Source: Paracoccaceae bacterium
GTDB lineage: Bacteria > Pseudomonadota > Alphaproteobacteria > Rhodobacterales > Rhodobacteraceae
Direction: 5' to 3'
NCBI GenBank assembly: GCA_014323795.1
Contig: JACONK010000007.1
Location: 36,831 to 100,830, forward strand
Length of the DNA stretch: 64,000 nucleotides
The position numbers and the translations under genes are program-made. The notes beneath the pieces were generated by a model. The model saw nothing but the letters and a program-made list of their open reading frames with translations, was not told where the DNA came from and did not search any database. This document shows positions 52,468-61,883 of this stretch, piece after piece. Each line of letters starts with the position of its first letter. The stretch's first letter is position 1.

Positions 52468-53883
52468 ATGACGAAATTTACCGATCTCGCCCTGGACCCC
52501 GGGGTCCAGAGAGCCATTCTTGATACGGGCTATGAAACGCCAACACCGATTCAGGAAAAGGCCATCCCGTTCGCGCTGGAAGGCCGTGACGTATTGGGCA
52601 TCGCCCAAACCGGCACCGGGAAAACGGCGAGTTTCACCCTGCCGATGATTACCCGGCTGGCCCGCGGGCGCGCCCGGGCGCGCATGCCCCGGTCGCTGGT
52701 TTTGGCCCCCACGCGGGAGCTTGCCGCCCAGGTGGCCGAAACCTTCGATACCTACGCCAGGCACGTGAAACTGAACAAGGCGCTTCTGATCGGCGGCGTC
52801 AGCTTCAAGAACCAGGATGTGCTGATTGACAAGGGCGTGGACGTACTGATTGCCACGCCGGGGCGGCTTCTCGACCACTTTGAACGCGGCAGGCTTTTGC
52901 TGACCGGCGTGCAGATCATGGTGGTGGATGAAGCCGATCGGATGCTCGACATGGGGTTCATCCCGGACATCGAACGCATCTTCAAATTGACACCCTTCAC
53001 CCGCCAGACCCTGTTTTTTTCAGCCACCATGGCACCGGAGATCACACGGATCACGCGGGAATTTCTGCAAAATCCCGAACGGGTGGAGGTCGCCCGCCAG
53101 GCCACCACATCCGAGACAATCGATCAGAAGGTGTGCGTCTTTGAAGCAAGCCACCGAACGCGGGAGGCCAGGGAAAAACGCGCCATGCTGCGTGCCCTAA
53201 TCAAGGCGGAAGGGCAGACACTGACCAATGGTATAATCTTCTGCAACCGCAAGACGGATGTGGATATCGTTCAGAAATCCCTGAAAAAACACGGGTTTAA
53301 TGCCGCAGCGATTCACGGGGATCTGGACCAGAAGGTGCGGATGGCGACGCTCGACGGTTTCCGCGACGGATCGGTAACATTTCTCTGCGCTTCCGATGTG
53401 GCGGCACGCGGGCTCGACATCCCGAATGTGAGCCATGTCTTCAACTTTGACGTGCCGATCCATGCTGAGGACTACGTGCACCGCATCGGTCGGACAGGCC
53501 GTGCCGGGCGCAACGGCAGGGCGATCACGCTCTGCCTGCCGTCCGAAGAAAAGTACCTCAACAAGATCGAGGAGCTGGTAGGGAAAAAGATTGATCGGCT
53601 GATACCGCCGAAACCCGGAACCGAAGGCAAACGCCGCGGACGCGGAGGGGACGGTGCGCAATCGGATGAAAAATCCGATAAACAGTCAGGAAAAGAAGCT
53701 ACTGCACAAGACCCGGCACCAGGACGCGAAAGGGCACACCACAGGGATGATAACCGCCGTTCAGACAAACAAACACACGTTGGGCTGGGCGATCATATAC
53801 CTGCATTTCTGACACGCACATTGGAAGTGCCGAAGAAGAAGGCGCAGGATGCGGATGTGGCGGAAAACCCGGACCAGGACTGA
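52468..53883 (+). CDS. DEAD-box RNA helicase
   Basis: The 471-residue protein has the full motif set of DEAD-box ATP-dependent RNA helicases. The Q motif is TGYETPTPIQEKAIPFALEG. Motif I is AQTGTGKT, Ia PTRELAAQV, and II VVDEADRMLDMGF. Motif III is SAT in FFSATMAPEIT, and VI HRIGRTGRAGRNG. A charged, low-complexity C-terminal tail (about 90 residues, rich in Lys, Arg, Asp, Glu) follows, as in RhlE-type proteins. They remodel RNA structures in ribosome assembly or cold response. The ATG at 52468 starts MTKFTDLALDPGVQRAILDT. It converges with rnj. Confidence 0.95.
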   Translation: MTKFTDLALDPGVQRAILDTGYETPTPIQEKAIPFALEGRDVLGIAQTGTGKTASFTLPMITRLARGRARARMPRSLVLAPTRELAAQVAETFDTYARHVKLNKALLIGGVSFKNQDVLIDKGVDVLIATPGRLLDHFERGRLLLTGVQIMVVDEADRMLDMGFIPDIERIFKLTPFTRQTLFFSATMAPEITRITREFLQNPERVEVARQATTSETIDQKVCVFEASHRTREAREKRAMLRALIKAEGQTLTNGIIFCNRKTDVDIVQKSLKKHGFNAAAIHGDLDQKVRMATLDGFRDGSVTFLCASDVAARGLDIPNVSHVFNFDVPIHAEDYVHRIGRTGRAGRNGRAITLCLPSEEKYLNKIEELVGKKIDRLIPPKPGTEGKRRGRGGDGAQSDEKSDKQSGKEATAQDPAPGRERAHHRDDNRRSDKQTHVGLGDHIPAFLTRTLEVPKKKAQDADVAENPDQD

Positions 53884-53952
53884 CGCGGTTCACCGGCACC
53901 CGGTCACGGGATCAGCACCGCACAAAGGCTGCTTTCAGGTTGTGGCGATTGT

Positions 53953-55623
53953 CTATGCCGCCAACCGGTTGATCAGTACCTTCACAACCGGCTTCCTGCC
54001 GATCAGGTTTTTGCAGACCTTCCCGACCGTGCGGTTTACCAGCTGCCCAATCGCATCGTCATCGCCAGGCAGGTCGCGGCCGATACCGGCCAGGACACCT
54101 TTGATTTCACCTTCCAGCACCTCTTGCAGCGATGCCTGGTTGGCGGGTGTGTCAGGCAGGCCCATACATGCCGCCAAAGGATTACCCGGCAGGGCATTGT
54201 CTTTCAGCAAGAGCACCACGACCACCACACCGCGGGTTGCCATGCGAAGGCGTTCCAGCACCACCCCGTCAAACGCGCCGATCAGGCGTGACCCGTCAAG
54301 GTAGGTCCGCCCGGTCTCAATATGTTCCACGATCCGCGGTCCGGAAGCGGTCAGTTCCGCCACCGAACCGTTCGGCACAATCCCTGCCCTGCGGCCGTTA
54401 GCGCGGGCCAGGCTCGCGTGGGTGCTCAGATGGCGGTGTTCCCCGTGCATCGGGATGACCATGGCCGGGTTGAATATCTCATGCGTTGCCTCCAGATCCG
54501 GGCGGTTGGCATGGCCGGAGACGTGATAGGCACCCGTGCTGTCGTCAATCACCGTAACCCCCTGTTCCGACAGGGCATTCACGATGCGTCCGACGGAGAT
54601 CTCGTTGCCCGGAATCGTCTTCGAGGAAAACAGAAACATGTCCCCTTCACGCATCTGAAAGCCAAGGTAATTACCGCCCGCCAGCCGGTCTGATCCGGAC
54701 CGGCGTTCCCCTTGGCTACCGGTCACGATCAGCATCAGGGTGTCGTGCGGCATGTTCCGGGCGTCTTCCGGTTCCACCGTCGGCGGGAAATCATCCACCA
54801 GGCCGGACGAACGCGCATAGCCCAGAATCCGCTGCATGGCCCGGCCAGGTATGCAAACAGACCGGCCCGCATCCACGCCGGCCTGTGCCAGTGTCTTCAA
54901 CCGGGCGACGTTGGAGGCAAAGGTGGTCGCCACCACCAGCCCCCCGGCCCCTTCGATCAGCCGGGTGACAGGGGCGGTCAGTCCGGCCTCGCTGCGCCCC
55001 AGTGCAGGACAAAAAACGTTTGTGCTGTCACAGACCAGGGCATGGATACCCGTGCCTGCCACGTCCGCCCAGGCGGCGCGGTCAAAGGGCTCCCCCACCA
55101 CCGGATCCGGATCAATCTTGAAGTCACCGGTATGCACCACCCGCCCCGCGGGCGTATCGATGACCAGGCCGGAGGCCTCCGGTATCGAATGTGGCACGGG
55201 CATGAAGCCCACGGTGAATGGCCCGGCGTTTGTCATGGCCGGATAGGATTTTATCACCTCCACCGTATCCGCATCCACCCCGTGGTCCGCAAGCTTGCCG
55301 CGCACCACGGCACCTGTAAACGCACGGGTGACAACCCGTGGGGCACCGAGCATGTGATAAAGATGGCCAAGGGCACCCGCGTGATCCTCGTGTCCATGGG
55401 TGATGAAGATCGCCTCGATCCGGTCGATCCGGTCGCGCAGCACGTCAATGGCCGGAAGGATCAGGCTCACCCCGGGCGTGCTGTCCATCGCCGGAAAAGT
55501 CACGCCAAGGTCGACGATGATAAACCGCTCCGCCCCGGGTTTCCCCCAGCCGTAGAGGTAACAGTTCATCCCGATTTCGCCCGCACCGCCGAGGGGGCAA
55601 TAGATGAGCCGTCCGTCCGCCAT
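53953..55623 (-). CDS. rnj: Ribonuclease J
   Basis: RNase J is a metallo-beta-lactamase-fold 5'-exo/endoribonuclease of mRNA decay. The 556-residue protein opens RLIYCPLGGAGEIGMNCYLY, has the metal motif FITHGHEDHAGALGHLYHML (HxHxDH), DFKIDPDPVVGEP, CDSTNVF and the beta-CASP region LMLIVTGSQGERRSGSDRLA with SSKTIPGNE and VSGHANRPDLEATHEIFNPA. It follows coaX directly and is the last gene of nuoL*-nuoM*-birA-coaX-rnj, the conserved order behind nuo operons of Rhodobacterales. Confidence 0.95.
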   Translation of the reverse strand: MADGRLIYCPLGGAGEIGMNCYLYGWGKPGAERFIIVDLGVTFPAMDSTPGVSLILPAIDVLRDRIDRIEAIFITHGHEDHAGALGHLYHMLGAPRVVTRAFTGAVVRGKLADHGVDADTVEVIKSYPAMTNAGPFTVGFMPVPHSIPEASGLVIDTPAGRVVHTGDFKIDPDPVVGEPFDRAAWADVAGTGIHALVCDSTNVFCPALGRSEAGLTAPVTRLIEGAGGLVVATTFASNVARLKTLAQAGVDAGRSVCIPGRAMQRILGYARSSGLVDDFPPTVEPEDARNMPHDTLMLIVTGSQGERRSGSDRLAGGNYLGFQMREGDMFLFSSKTIPGNEISVGRIVNALSEQGVTVIDDSTGAYHVSGHANRPDLEATHEIFNPAMVIPMHGEHRHLSTHASLARANGRRAGIVPNGSVAELTASGPRIVEHIETGRTYLDGSRLIGAFDGVVLERLRMATRGVVVVVLLLKDNALPGNPLAACMGLPDTPANQASLQEVLEGEIKGVLAGIGRDLPGDDDAIGQLVNRTVGKVCKNLIGRKPVVKVLINRLAA

Positions 55624-56394
55624 TTATGTGCCCTTGTTCCGTTCCGAGATAAGCCAGAGCCCATGCATCGTCAGGTTCCCGTCGAGATGATCAAACACCT
55701 CTGTTCCCCGCATGAACAACCCGGACAGGCCGCCGGTGCCAATCACCTTCATCGGGCGACCGTGTTCTTCCATGATTTTTCGGCAAACCCCCTCGATCAT
55801 GCCGATGTAGCCCCAGAAGACGCCCGACTGCATACAGACGAGCGTGTTGGTGCCGATTACCCTTGGGGGCCGGGCCACATCGATATGGGGCAATGCCGCC
55901 GCCGCCTCATGCAGGGCCCTGACAGACAGATTAACGCCGGGGGCAATGACGCCGCCGATGTAGGCCCCGTCCTGGTCCACGCAGTCAAAGGTGGTCGCGG
56001 TGCCGAAATCGACAACGATCAGATTACCGCCATAGCGGTCATGGGCACCCACGGTGTTCACCAGCCGGTCTGCCCCCACCAGCGTACCTTCATCGACGCG
56101 CACCTCAACCCCCGGGTCACAGTCCGGCCCCCCCACAACCACGGGTCTGGTGTTGAAATATTTATCTGACAGGATACGCATATTCAGCCCCGCCTGCGGC
56201 ACGACGGAAGAGACGATGACCCGGTCAACCTTCACCTCCACCCCCTGGTAGTGCATCAGGTTGCGCAACCAGCCGTAATATTCGTCGGCCGTTCGCGCAT
56301 GTTCCGTTGCACAACGCCATTCGGCCACAAAAGACCGGCCATCGTGGATCGAAAAGACCGTGTTCGTGTTGCCCACGTCAATGGCCAATAACAC
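55624..56394 (-). CDS. coaX: Type III pantothenate kinase
   Basis: CoaX phosphorylates pantothenate, the first step of coenzyme A synthesis. The 256-residue protein has the ASKHA phosphate motif MLLAIDVGNTNTVFSIHD, DPGVEVRVDEGTLVGADRLV, the second phosphate loop IVVDFGTATTFDCVDQDGAY and IGGVIAPGVNLSVRALHEAA. IGTGGLSGLFMRG is the adenosine segment. The stop abuts the rnj start. Only three bases separate it from birA. Confidence 0.96.
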   Translation of the reverse strand: MLLAIDVGNTNTVFSIHDGRSFVAEWRCATEHARTADEYYGWLRNLMHYQGVEVKVDRVIVSSVVPQAGLNMRILSDKYFNTRPVVVGGPDCDPGVEVRVDEGTLVGADRLVNTVGAHDRYGGNLIVVDFGTATTFDCVDQDGAYIGGVIAPGVNLSVRALHEAAAALPHIDVARPPRVIGTNTLVCMQSGVFWGYIGMIEGVCRKIMEEHGRPMKVIGTGGLSGLFMRGTEVFDHLDGNLTMHGLWLISERNKGT

Positions 56395-56397
56395 TGA

Positions 56398-57153
56398 TCA
56401 CACCTCCCTGACCCTGACATCCCCGGCCAGAACCCGCTGTATCCCACCTGAGGTTCGGATAAGCAATGCCCCATCGTCATCAAGCCCGGCAATTGTGCCG
56501 GTGAAACCGCCCCTGCCGGTCCGGGTTACGCTTGCGGTTTTGCCGATGGCCTTGCACTGTGCGAGCCACGCGTCCCGCAGAACGCACCACCCGGTGTCGG
56601 CCAGTTGGGCATGGCGGGTGTCAAAGGCGTCCCGCAAATGCGGGAAAAATTCCTGCAGGCCCGGTGCCGTGCCGAAGGTTTCGGCCAGCGAAGTCGGCGG
56701 CAGGGCGGTTTGATCCAGCAGGGCCGCGGCGGGTGCCTGGGCAAGGTTGACGCCAATACCCGCGATCAGGGCTTCCGGTGCGGGCCGGCCTATGGTTTCA
56801 AGCAAAATGCCCGCAACCTTGCGTCCGTTCAAAAGCACATCGTTGGGCCACTTCAGCGACACTGCCTCCCCATCGCCCACAACGGCCAGCAGCGCGTCAT
56901 AAAGTGCAAGAGCCGCCACAAAGGCAAATTTCTGCCATTCGGAGGCCCGTGTTACAGGCTGAAACAGAATCGAGCCGGAGAAATTGCCTGCCGGACTGTC
57001 CCACACCCGTCCGCGGCGACCAGTGCCCCGGGTCTGCCGGTCAGCCAGAAACCAATGCGGAAGGGATACATCCCGCGCAGCCCATCGGCGCCGGGCCTCT
57101 GTGTTGGTGCTGTCAATCTCCGGAAAATAGGTGACAGCGGGGAAATTATGCAC
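56398..57153 (-). CDS. birA: Biotin--[acetyl-CoA carboxylase] ligase
   Basis: The enzyme attaches biotin to the carboxyl carrier protein. The 251-residue protein lacks a DNA-binding domain (no N-terminal HTH), so it is a monofunctional ligase. It has YFPEIDSTNTEARRRWAARD, the ATP/biotin loop RQTRGTGRRGRVWDSPAGNF with GRGRxG-like core, SLKWPNDVLLNGRKVAGILL and GIGVNLAQAP. The GTG at 57153 is taken as start; a TTG two codons earlier overlaps the upstream stop codon by four bases, so coupling is likely. It directly follows the NuoM-like gene, as birA follows nuoN in relatives. Confidence 0.93.
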   Translation of the reverse strand: MHNFPAVTYFPEIDSTNTEARRRWAARDVSLPHWFLADRQTRGTGRRGRVWDSPAGNFSGSILFQPVTRASEWQKFAFVAALALYDALLAVVGDGEAVSLKWPNDVLLNGRKVAGILLETIGRPAPEALIAGIGVNLAQAPAAALLDQTALPPTSLAETFGTAPGLQEFFPHLRDAFDTRHAQLADTGWCVLRDAWLAQCKAIGKTASVTRTGRGGFTGTIAGLDDDGALLIRTSGGIQRVLAGDVRVREV

Positions 57154-57155
57154 CG

Positions 57156-58712
57156 TCAACGCTCGTCCGGGATGTTCGGATCCGTAAGGATCAGGGGTTG
57201 CGCCGGCTTCAGGCGGTCCGCATAAGTATCCTGCAGGGAAGCCACCGCCATGGCGACGGCATCGAGAATCAGCATCGGGAAAAATCCGAGGCCCAGAACC
57301 AGCACCACAAGCGGTGTGAACATCAGGCATTCGCGCAATGAGAGGTCAGGCACGGACCGCAGGCTTTGCTTCAGCAAATCGCCAAAGGTGATGCGGCGAT
57401 AGGCGCGCAGGATCGCCACGGCACAGATGACCCCGCCACAAAGGGCAACGAAGGGGGCGACCAGGCCATTCGGAACAGTGCCGGCCATGATCAGAACTGT
57501 GGCAACAAAGCCGGAGGTGCCCGGCACCCCCAGGGCGGCGAAGGCGAAGATCATCAGAACCGCGCAAAAAACCGGCATACGTGCAATCAGCCCGCCGAAG
57601 GCGTCCATATCCGTCGATTTGACCCGGTCGATCAGCACACCCGCCCCGGCAAAGAGCGCAGCAAAAATCAGCCCGTGGCTGACCAGATGCAAAAGCGCAC
57701 CGTCCAGGGCCTGACGGGTCAGGCTGAAAAGCCCGACCAGCGCAAGCCCCATGCCTGCGATCACCAAATTCGACAGAATGCAGCGCAGGTTATCTGCCTT
57801 AATCGCCAGCATCCCTGCATAAACCACCATCAGCGCACCGAGACTGACAACAAAACCGGCCCAGGCCTCGCTTGCCTGCGGCAGCATCATGATATTGAAA
57901 CGGACCAGCCCATAGGCCGCAAGTTTTGTCAGGAGTGCCGCCATCAAAACAGCCACGCCCACCGGCGCGACGGCCAGAACACCGTTGAACCAGGGATGCA
58001 TCGGCCAGGTCGGCATGCGAAAGGCAAACCCGATCAGGAGTGCGGCAAAAAGCACACCCTGCATACCGGTTGCGAACGTCAGACCTGCGATAATGACGGG
58101 CTTTACCCCGAAGTCATGGTTCCCAAGCGCAACGATGTCGGTGGTTCCCGCAAGGTTCGCCATCGCTGCAAACGCCATAGCCAGAAGAAACGAGCCGGGC
58201 ACAGCGTAAAGGTATCCCTTGGTGGCCTCGGATGTGCTGCCTTTGCTGCCCCAACTGCCCGCTAACAACAGCAGCGTAAAAAGAGCAGCTTCCGATGCAA
58301 CGAAAAACAGGATCAGGTCCATGGCGGTCAGTGCCAGCAAGACCCAGGTTTCCACCATTAGAAAGAGTATCATATACTGTTTGACCCGCGTGGTGATTGA
58401 CCAGCTGGCCCCTACGGCGACGGGCATCACAAGGGTCGTCAGCAGCACCAGGAAAATCGATATGCCATCCACGCCCACACGGTAGGTCCAGCCTGCGAAC
58501 CAGGCGTATTCTTCAACCATCTGAAAACCGGTGCCGGTACGCTCAAATTCTGTGAAGATCGCGATGGAGACCAGCGCGGTTGCCATCGTGGCGACAAAAG
58601 CCAGAATGCGGGCGTTGCCGTTGGCAGGCTCATCCCGGCCGCGCAGGAAGACCAGCAGGATAATCGCCGCAAGTGCAGGCAGGAAGGTGATCACCGACAG
58701 AAGACTGTCCAT
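57156..58712 (-). CDS. Divergent NuoM-like membrane protein (complex I chain M paralogue)
   Basis: The 518-residue protein follows NuoM over its full length: LLSVITFLPALAAIILLVFL, GVDGISIFLVLLTTLVMPVA, TTRVKQYMILFLMVETWVLL, SHGLIFAALFAGAGVLIDRV and GVPGTSGFV. About 14 helices are predicted. Key positions differ from proton-pumping NuoM: the Lys before MPxWPxH is Arg232, the LPDAHxxAP loop reads WFNGVLAVAPV, the KK of DMKKLIAYSS is absent (DNLRCILSN), and the TM12 Glu of GFVGEF is Thr405. Glu141, Lys263 and His346 are kept. The frame is intact. It overlaps the NuoL-like gene (TGATG). It occupies the usual nuoN position before birA but is clearly M-like. Confidence 0.85.
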   Translation of the reverse strand: MDSLLSVITFLPALAAIILLVFLRGRDEPANGNARILAFVATMATALVSIAIFTEFERTGTGFQMVEEYAWFAGWTYRVGVDGISIFLVLLTTLVMPVAVGASWSITTRVKQYMILFLMVETWVLLALTAMDLILFFVASEAALFTLLLLAGSWGSKGSTSEATKGYLYAVPGSFLLAMAFAAMANLAGTTDIVALGNHDFGVKPVIIAGLTFATGMQGVLFAALLIGFAFRMPTWPMHPWFNGVLAVAPVGVAVLMAALLTKLAAYGLVRFNIMMLPQASEAWAGFVVSLGALMVVYAGMLAIKADNLRCILSNLVIAGMGLALVGLFSLTRQALDGALLHLVSHGLIFAALFAGAGVLIDRVKSTDMDAFGGLIARMPVFCAVLMIFAFAALGVPGTSGFVATVLIMAGTVPNGLVAPFVALCGGVICAVAILRAYRRITFGDLLKQSLRSVPDLSLRECLMFTPLVVLVLGLGFFPMLILDAVAMAVASLQDTYADRLKPAQPLILTDPNIPDER

Positions 58713-60622
58713 CAGCCTGCCCGCCCGATGCCGACTGCTGCCGCGATGACAAGGGCGTAGGGCAAGGCCACAACCACAATACGCAAGAGCAGGCCACCCT
58801 GCCCGCTTTCGTTGTATAGCAGCCGTGCCAGACGGCCCGCTGCGGCACGGAAAGAACCGTCGATCAGCATATCATCAAACCAGCGGCTTGCCAGCCCCGC
58901 CAACCCCGTCAGCGGCAGCACGATTACCCGATGGGGCACTTGTTCCAGATGCCATGCCTGCGCCGCGGCCCTGCGCCAGCCGGTTACGTCCTGGACAGAG
59001 GTGCGTACGCCAGATCTTGCCCGGCGCAGAGATCGAACAGCAGACCCTGCACCAACGACAAGAACCGCCGCCAGCACCGGAATAACCGTGCCATTGAGGG
59101 GTGCCTGACCTGCGGAACTGATCGCGAAAGCCGCCCAATACCACGTGTTCACGGGGTTTTCCGCTGCCCGGAGCCCGGCGGCCCAGATGACCGTCAACCC
59201 GGCCGAGACCACTATCACCAGCCCGAATAACAGCAGTGCCGGCCAAGAGGGGCGCGACGGATTTTCTTCCGCCAACGGCTCTTCTGACGCAACCATGACC
59301 CACCCGACCCAACGGGTGGCCGTGAAAACCAAACCAGTGACCGCCAGGATGGTCAGCACTGCACAGACCTGTAAAAGCGGGGTACCCTGAAACGCAAGGG
59401 GCAGGATGTATCCGGCAAGTGCAAGCACCCCGATGCCGAGGCTCACAGCCCCCGACACAAAAGCCCATGCGGCCAGTGGAACCCTGGCCCGCAGGCGCGA
59501 CAGGTTATCTGCCGACGGCTCACCCGCAATATCAAGGCTCATCAGAAGAAGACAGGCAACGACACTGGCCGACATCATGAAGAAGAGTGCCACTGGCTGC
59601 AGGCCTGCACCCATAACAAAAATAACCATGCCGAACTGGCTGATCACGGAAAAGCCGAGTCCGCGGCGCAGGGTGCGGTGGACGCAGGCCACCGAGGCTG
59701 CGAAAGCCGCCGTGACGCTCCCCACAAGCATCAGCACGACACTGGCCACAGGTACCTCTGCCAGAAACGGTGCGAACCGGACCAGAAGGAATATTCCGGA
59801 CGCGAGCGGAACGGCCATAATCGCAATCGCAACCATGGGCAGGGCGAATCCAAGTGCCTGATCCACCCAGGGCACAAAAACAAACTGCCCGGCACGGGCC
59901 AGTGCGCTTAGCACGAGTAAAAGACCGATCAGCGTGGAAACCGGCAGATCCCCCCCCCCCGGAATCGTGATAATCCGGCCGGCAAGTTCTGCGGCCAAAG
60001 ACTGATCCAGCAACTGTTCAAAGTTCAGGCTGTCAGCGCAGATAAACATAAGGCAGGCAGCGATCAGAAGCCCTGTGTCGGCGATTCCGTTGTAGGCTGC
60101 AACCCGGGTCGCAGCGCGGTTCGCAGCATCGGTCTGGTGTACCGCACCGACAGCCAGGCAGGTTGCGAAAGTAACCCCGGCCCAGCCGAAAATCAGCTGC
60201 AGCAGGTTATCTGCCAGTGCCATAACCAGCAGAACAAAAACCATCACGCAGACAGATGCATAGGCCCGTGCGTACGCCCCTGCCGGAAGGTTCGTACAGG
60301 CACCGCGCATATGGCCGAACACGCCCAGAACCGCACCGGGAGCCAGAAGAGAGCCGGCAAAGACGGCTGTGACAGCAGCCGGTGCATCCACCCGCAGTGC
60401 CCAATCCGCACCAAGTGTCCCGCTTTCAAACCATTGCGCCAGTGCCACAATCACATGGCCTTCTGACGAGTCGTTCCCAAGAAAGACCCCCCAGGCAGCA
60501 GCCGCTGCCACAAGCAGGGCCAAAGTGGCGGCCCAAAGGACAGCAACCTCCCCTATCAGGTGTCGGCCAAAGCCGCACAGAACCGCCCCCACCGCAGGGG
60601 CAAAGAGCAAGATAATCTCCAT
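58712..60622 (-). CDS. Divergent NuoL-like membrane protein lacking proton-channel residues
   Basis: The 636-residue protein starts EIILLFAPAVGAVLCGFG, the NuoL opening, and keeps WFESGTLGADWALRVDAPAA, DNLLQLIFGWAGV, AAYNGIADTGLLIAACLMFI and DSLNFEQLL. The usual GWEGVG Glu is Ala148, GKSAQ reads ARAGQ (Lys to Arg243), [20 protein letters not shown] is replaced by FVPWVDQALGFALPMVAIAI, and the HAFFKA helix reads SASVVACLL. All tested channel His and Lys are lost, yet no stop or frameshift occurs. An N-terminal extension in frame upstream is not supported; the ATG pair at 60622/60625 is preferred. Its stop overlaps the NuoM-like start. A C11 tract lies at 59950-59960. Confidence 0.82.
   Translation of the reverse strand: MEIILLFAPAVGAVLCGFGRHLIGEVAVLWAATLALLVAAAAAWGVFLGNDSSEGHVIVALAQWFESGTLGADWALRVDAPAAVTAVFAGSLLAPGAVLGVFGHMRGACTNLPAGAYARAYASVCVMVFVLLVMALADNLLQLIFGWAGVTFATCLAVGAVHQTDAANRAATRVAAYNGIADTGLLIAACLMFICADSLNFEQLLDQSLAAELAGRIITIPGGGDLPVSTLIGLLLVLSALARAGQFVFVPWVDQALGFALPMVAIAIMAVPLASGIFLLVRFAPFLAEVPVASVVLMLVGSVTAAFAASVACVHRTLRRGLGFSVISQFGMVIFVMGAGLQPVALFFMMSASVVACLLLMSLDIAGEPSADNLSRLRARVPLAAWAFVSGAVSLGIGVLALAGYILPLAFQGTPLLQVCAVLTILAVTGLVFTATRWVGWVMVASEEPLAEENPSRPSWPALLLFGLVIVVSAGLTVIWAAGLRAAENPVNTWYWAAFAISSAGQAPLNGTVIPVLAAVLVVGAGSAVRSLRRARSGVRTSVQDVTGWRRAAAQAWHLEQVPHRVIVLPLTGLAGLASRWFDDMLIDGSFRAAAGRLARLLYNESGQGGLLLRIVVVALPYALVIAAAVGIGRAG
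59950..59960. repeat. C11/G11 homopolymer inside the NuoL-like gene
   Basis: Eleven consecutive C bases on the plus strand give eleven G on the coding strand, read as IPGGGDLP near residue 222. The frame is open at this length. A change of one or two bases would truncate the protein, so it is a candidate contingency locus. Confidence 0.8.
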
Positions 60623-60625
60623 CAT

Positions 60626-61176
60626 CTGTTTCCAGCCTTTGCATGGCAGGGTAAAAGCGGCCTTTGCCCGCCTGCAGAACCGTGCATCACCGTTCCGGTT
60701 ATGATCATTCGCCGACCTTACATGTTTTCGGGTGCGCAATTCCGGGGAGCGGGGGGCAGGATGGCATACATAAAAAAAATTCGTCTGCAAAGCCGCCAGC
60801 CAGCCCACCCGCACCCACGGCCAGCATATCCGGGTGTCTATCCGATCCGGTCTGTAACGGCCTGGTTTTGTCGGGCATGCAGCGGCCCGAGGCAAGTCCT
60901 ATAGGTGCGTATGACAGGATATGCCCCTTGTTGTAAAGGCACCCTGCAGGTGCCACACACAGCCCCGGCTGATTTTGCCACATGCCGCAATCTGCCTGTT
61001 CCATCCTGCGCCCTCTGCCAATACGGGTAACCTGATCGCATCGCGAAATGTCAAACGCCAGTGGGCACAGCGTGAGGCCTGTCACAAGGACAGATGATGC
61101 TTTCATCCTGGGCCGGGAAGATCCGCCACACCCGCACCCCTGGCTGCAAAACAAATCAAACGCGGAACGCAACGGG
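60626..61176. other. 551-base spacer upstream of the NuoL-like gene
   Basis: In intact operons nuoJ and nuoK would lie upstream of nuoL. I see no recognisable piece of either. Long frames exist on both strands but their translations resemble nothing and are rich in Cys/Arg/Gly of the GC-rich shadow type. Confidence 0.4.
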
Positions 61177-61567
61177 TCAGTGTGCCGCTGCTGTCACCAG
61201 AACGCCCACAACCACGGGCATGGCTTTGCCAACACCGGCAGCACCGACCGTTGCCATCTGCATGATCGTCCCGGTCACTTCCCGGCCGGAGGCACCGGCA
61301 GCCAGTGCCGCCCTGGTCGCCGTTGTCAGCACCGCCGGATCATCTGGCACCCTTGGCGGTAACCCCTGCAATGGTCAGCAACGCACACGTCCTTGCACGA
61401 ATGCCCGCCCCTATCGACCCGCCCCTATCGAATTGTCCGGCTGCCCCTATGCCCCCTTCGGGCAGGTAATCCTTCATATGGTCGCTCCGGGCGTTCTGAA
61501 CCCTGGAAATTTCGGCACCCGTCTGATTTGCCATGTCCTGGCCTTGCTTTACAGGATTTTCAGACAT
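61177..61567 (-). pseudogene. Carboxymuconolactone decarboxylase-family pseudogene (frameshift)
   Basis: Two overlapping frames make up one family member. The first (ATG at 61567) reads MSENPVKQGQDMANQTGAEI and onward to IRARTCALLTIAGVTAKGAR, then a stop. The next frame continues PDDPAVLTTATRAALAAGAS, GREVTGTIMQMATVGAAGVG and KAMPVVVGVL. Intact relatives have LDAKTRLLxTLAGLTxxGA, RHALxAGATxxEIAExIxQM and GGxPAMxKAM in this order within about 130 residues, so a one-base frameshift near 61340-61355 broke the gene. The N-terminal third is also poorly conserved. It lies between DUF5333 and nuoL*. Confidence 0.72.
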
Positions 61568-61883
61568 CCTGGTGAAATCAGTGTGGCACGGTTCCTCGTT
61601 CCATGACTGTTGCCGGACACAGTGCGAAAATTATGTGTGCCTGTAATCCAAAAACGGCATGAAACTTTCATACAGGCGGAATACCACGGGAACAGCAGCG
61701 ATATCTGCATCTGTTGTGAAGGTTCCGTCGGGGGTGCATGTCGCAAAGCGTATACATCTCTTTGTCGGTCCGGATCCGGCCACGGCACAACTCTTCTTCC
61801 GGGGTGCAAGCCGGAAAATCCGCGGACAGTATCATGCGGAGAACCGCATGCAACCAACGTACGGGTATGACGGGCCCTGCCGA
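61568..61883. other. 316-base spacer downstream of DUF5333
   Basis: No gene recognised on either strand; frames here are short or of shadow composition. It may be decayed sequence of a former nuo operon. Confidence 0.35.

Noticed and set aside
54712..56169. 485-codon plus-strand frame antisense to rnj and coaX
   Set aside because: It spans two well-supported minus-strand genes and its translation (His/Arg/Pro/Gly-rich) is typical of GC-rich shadow frames.
57366..58265. 299-codon plus-strand frame antisense to the NuoM-like gene
   Set aside because: Composition (Gln, His, Lys, Asn-rich) is what the complement of a hydrophobic membrane-protein gene yields; no motif found.
57156..58712. Annotation as nuoN from its place next to birA
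   Set aside because: Sequence motifs (VGVDGISIFLVLLTT, TTRVKQYM, GVPGTSGFV, DAFGGLIARMP) are those of NuoM, not NuoN.
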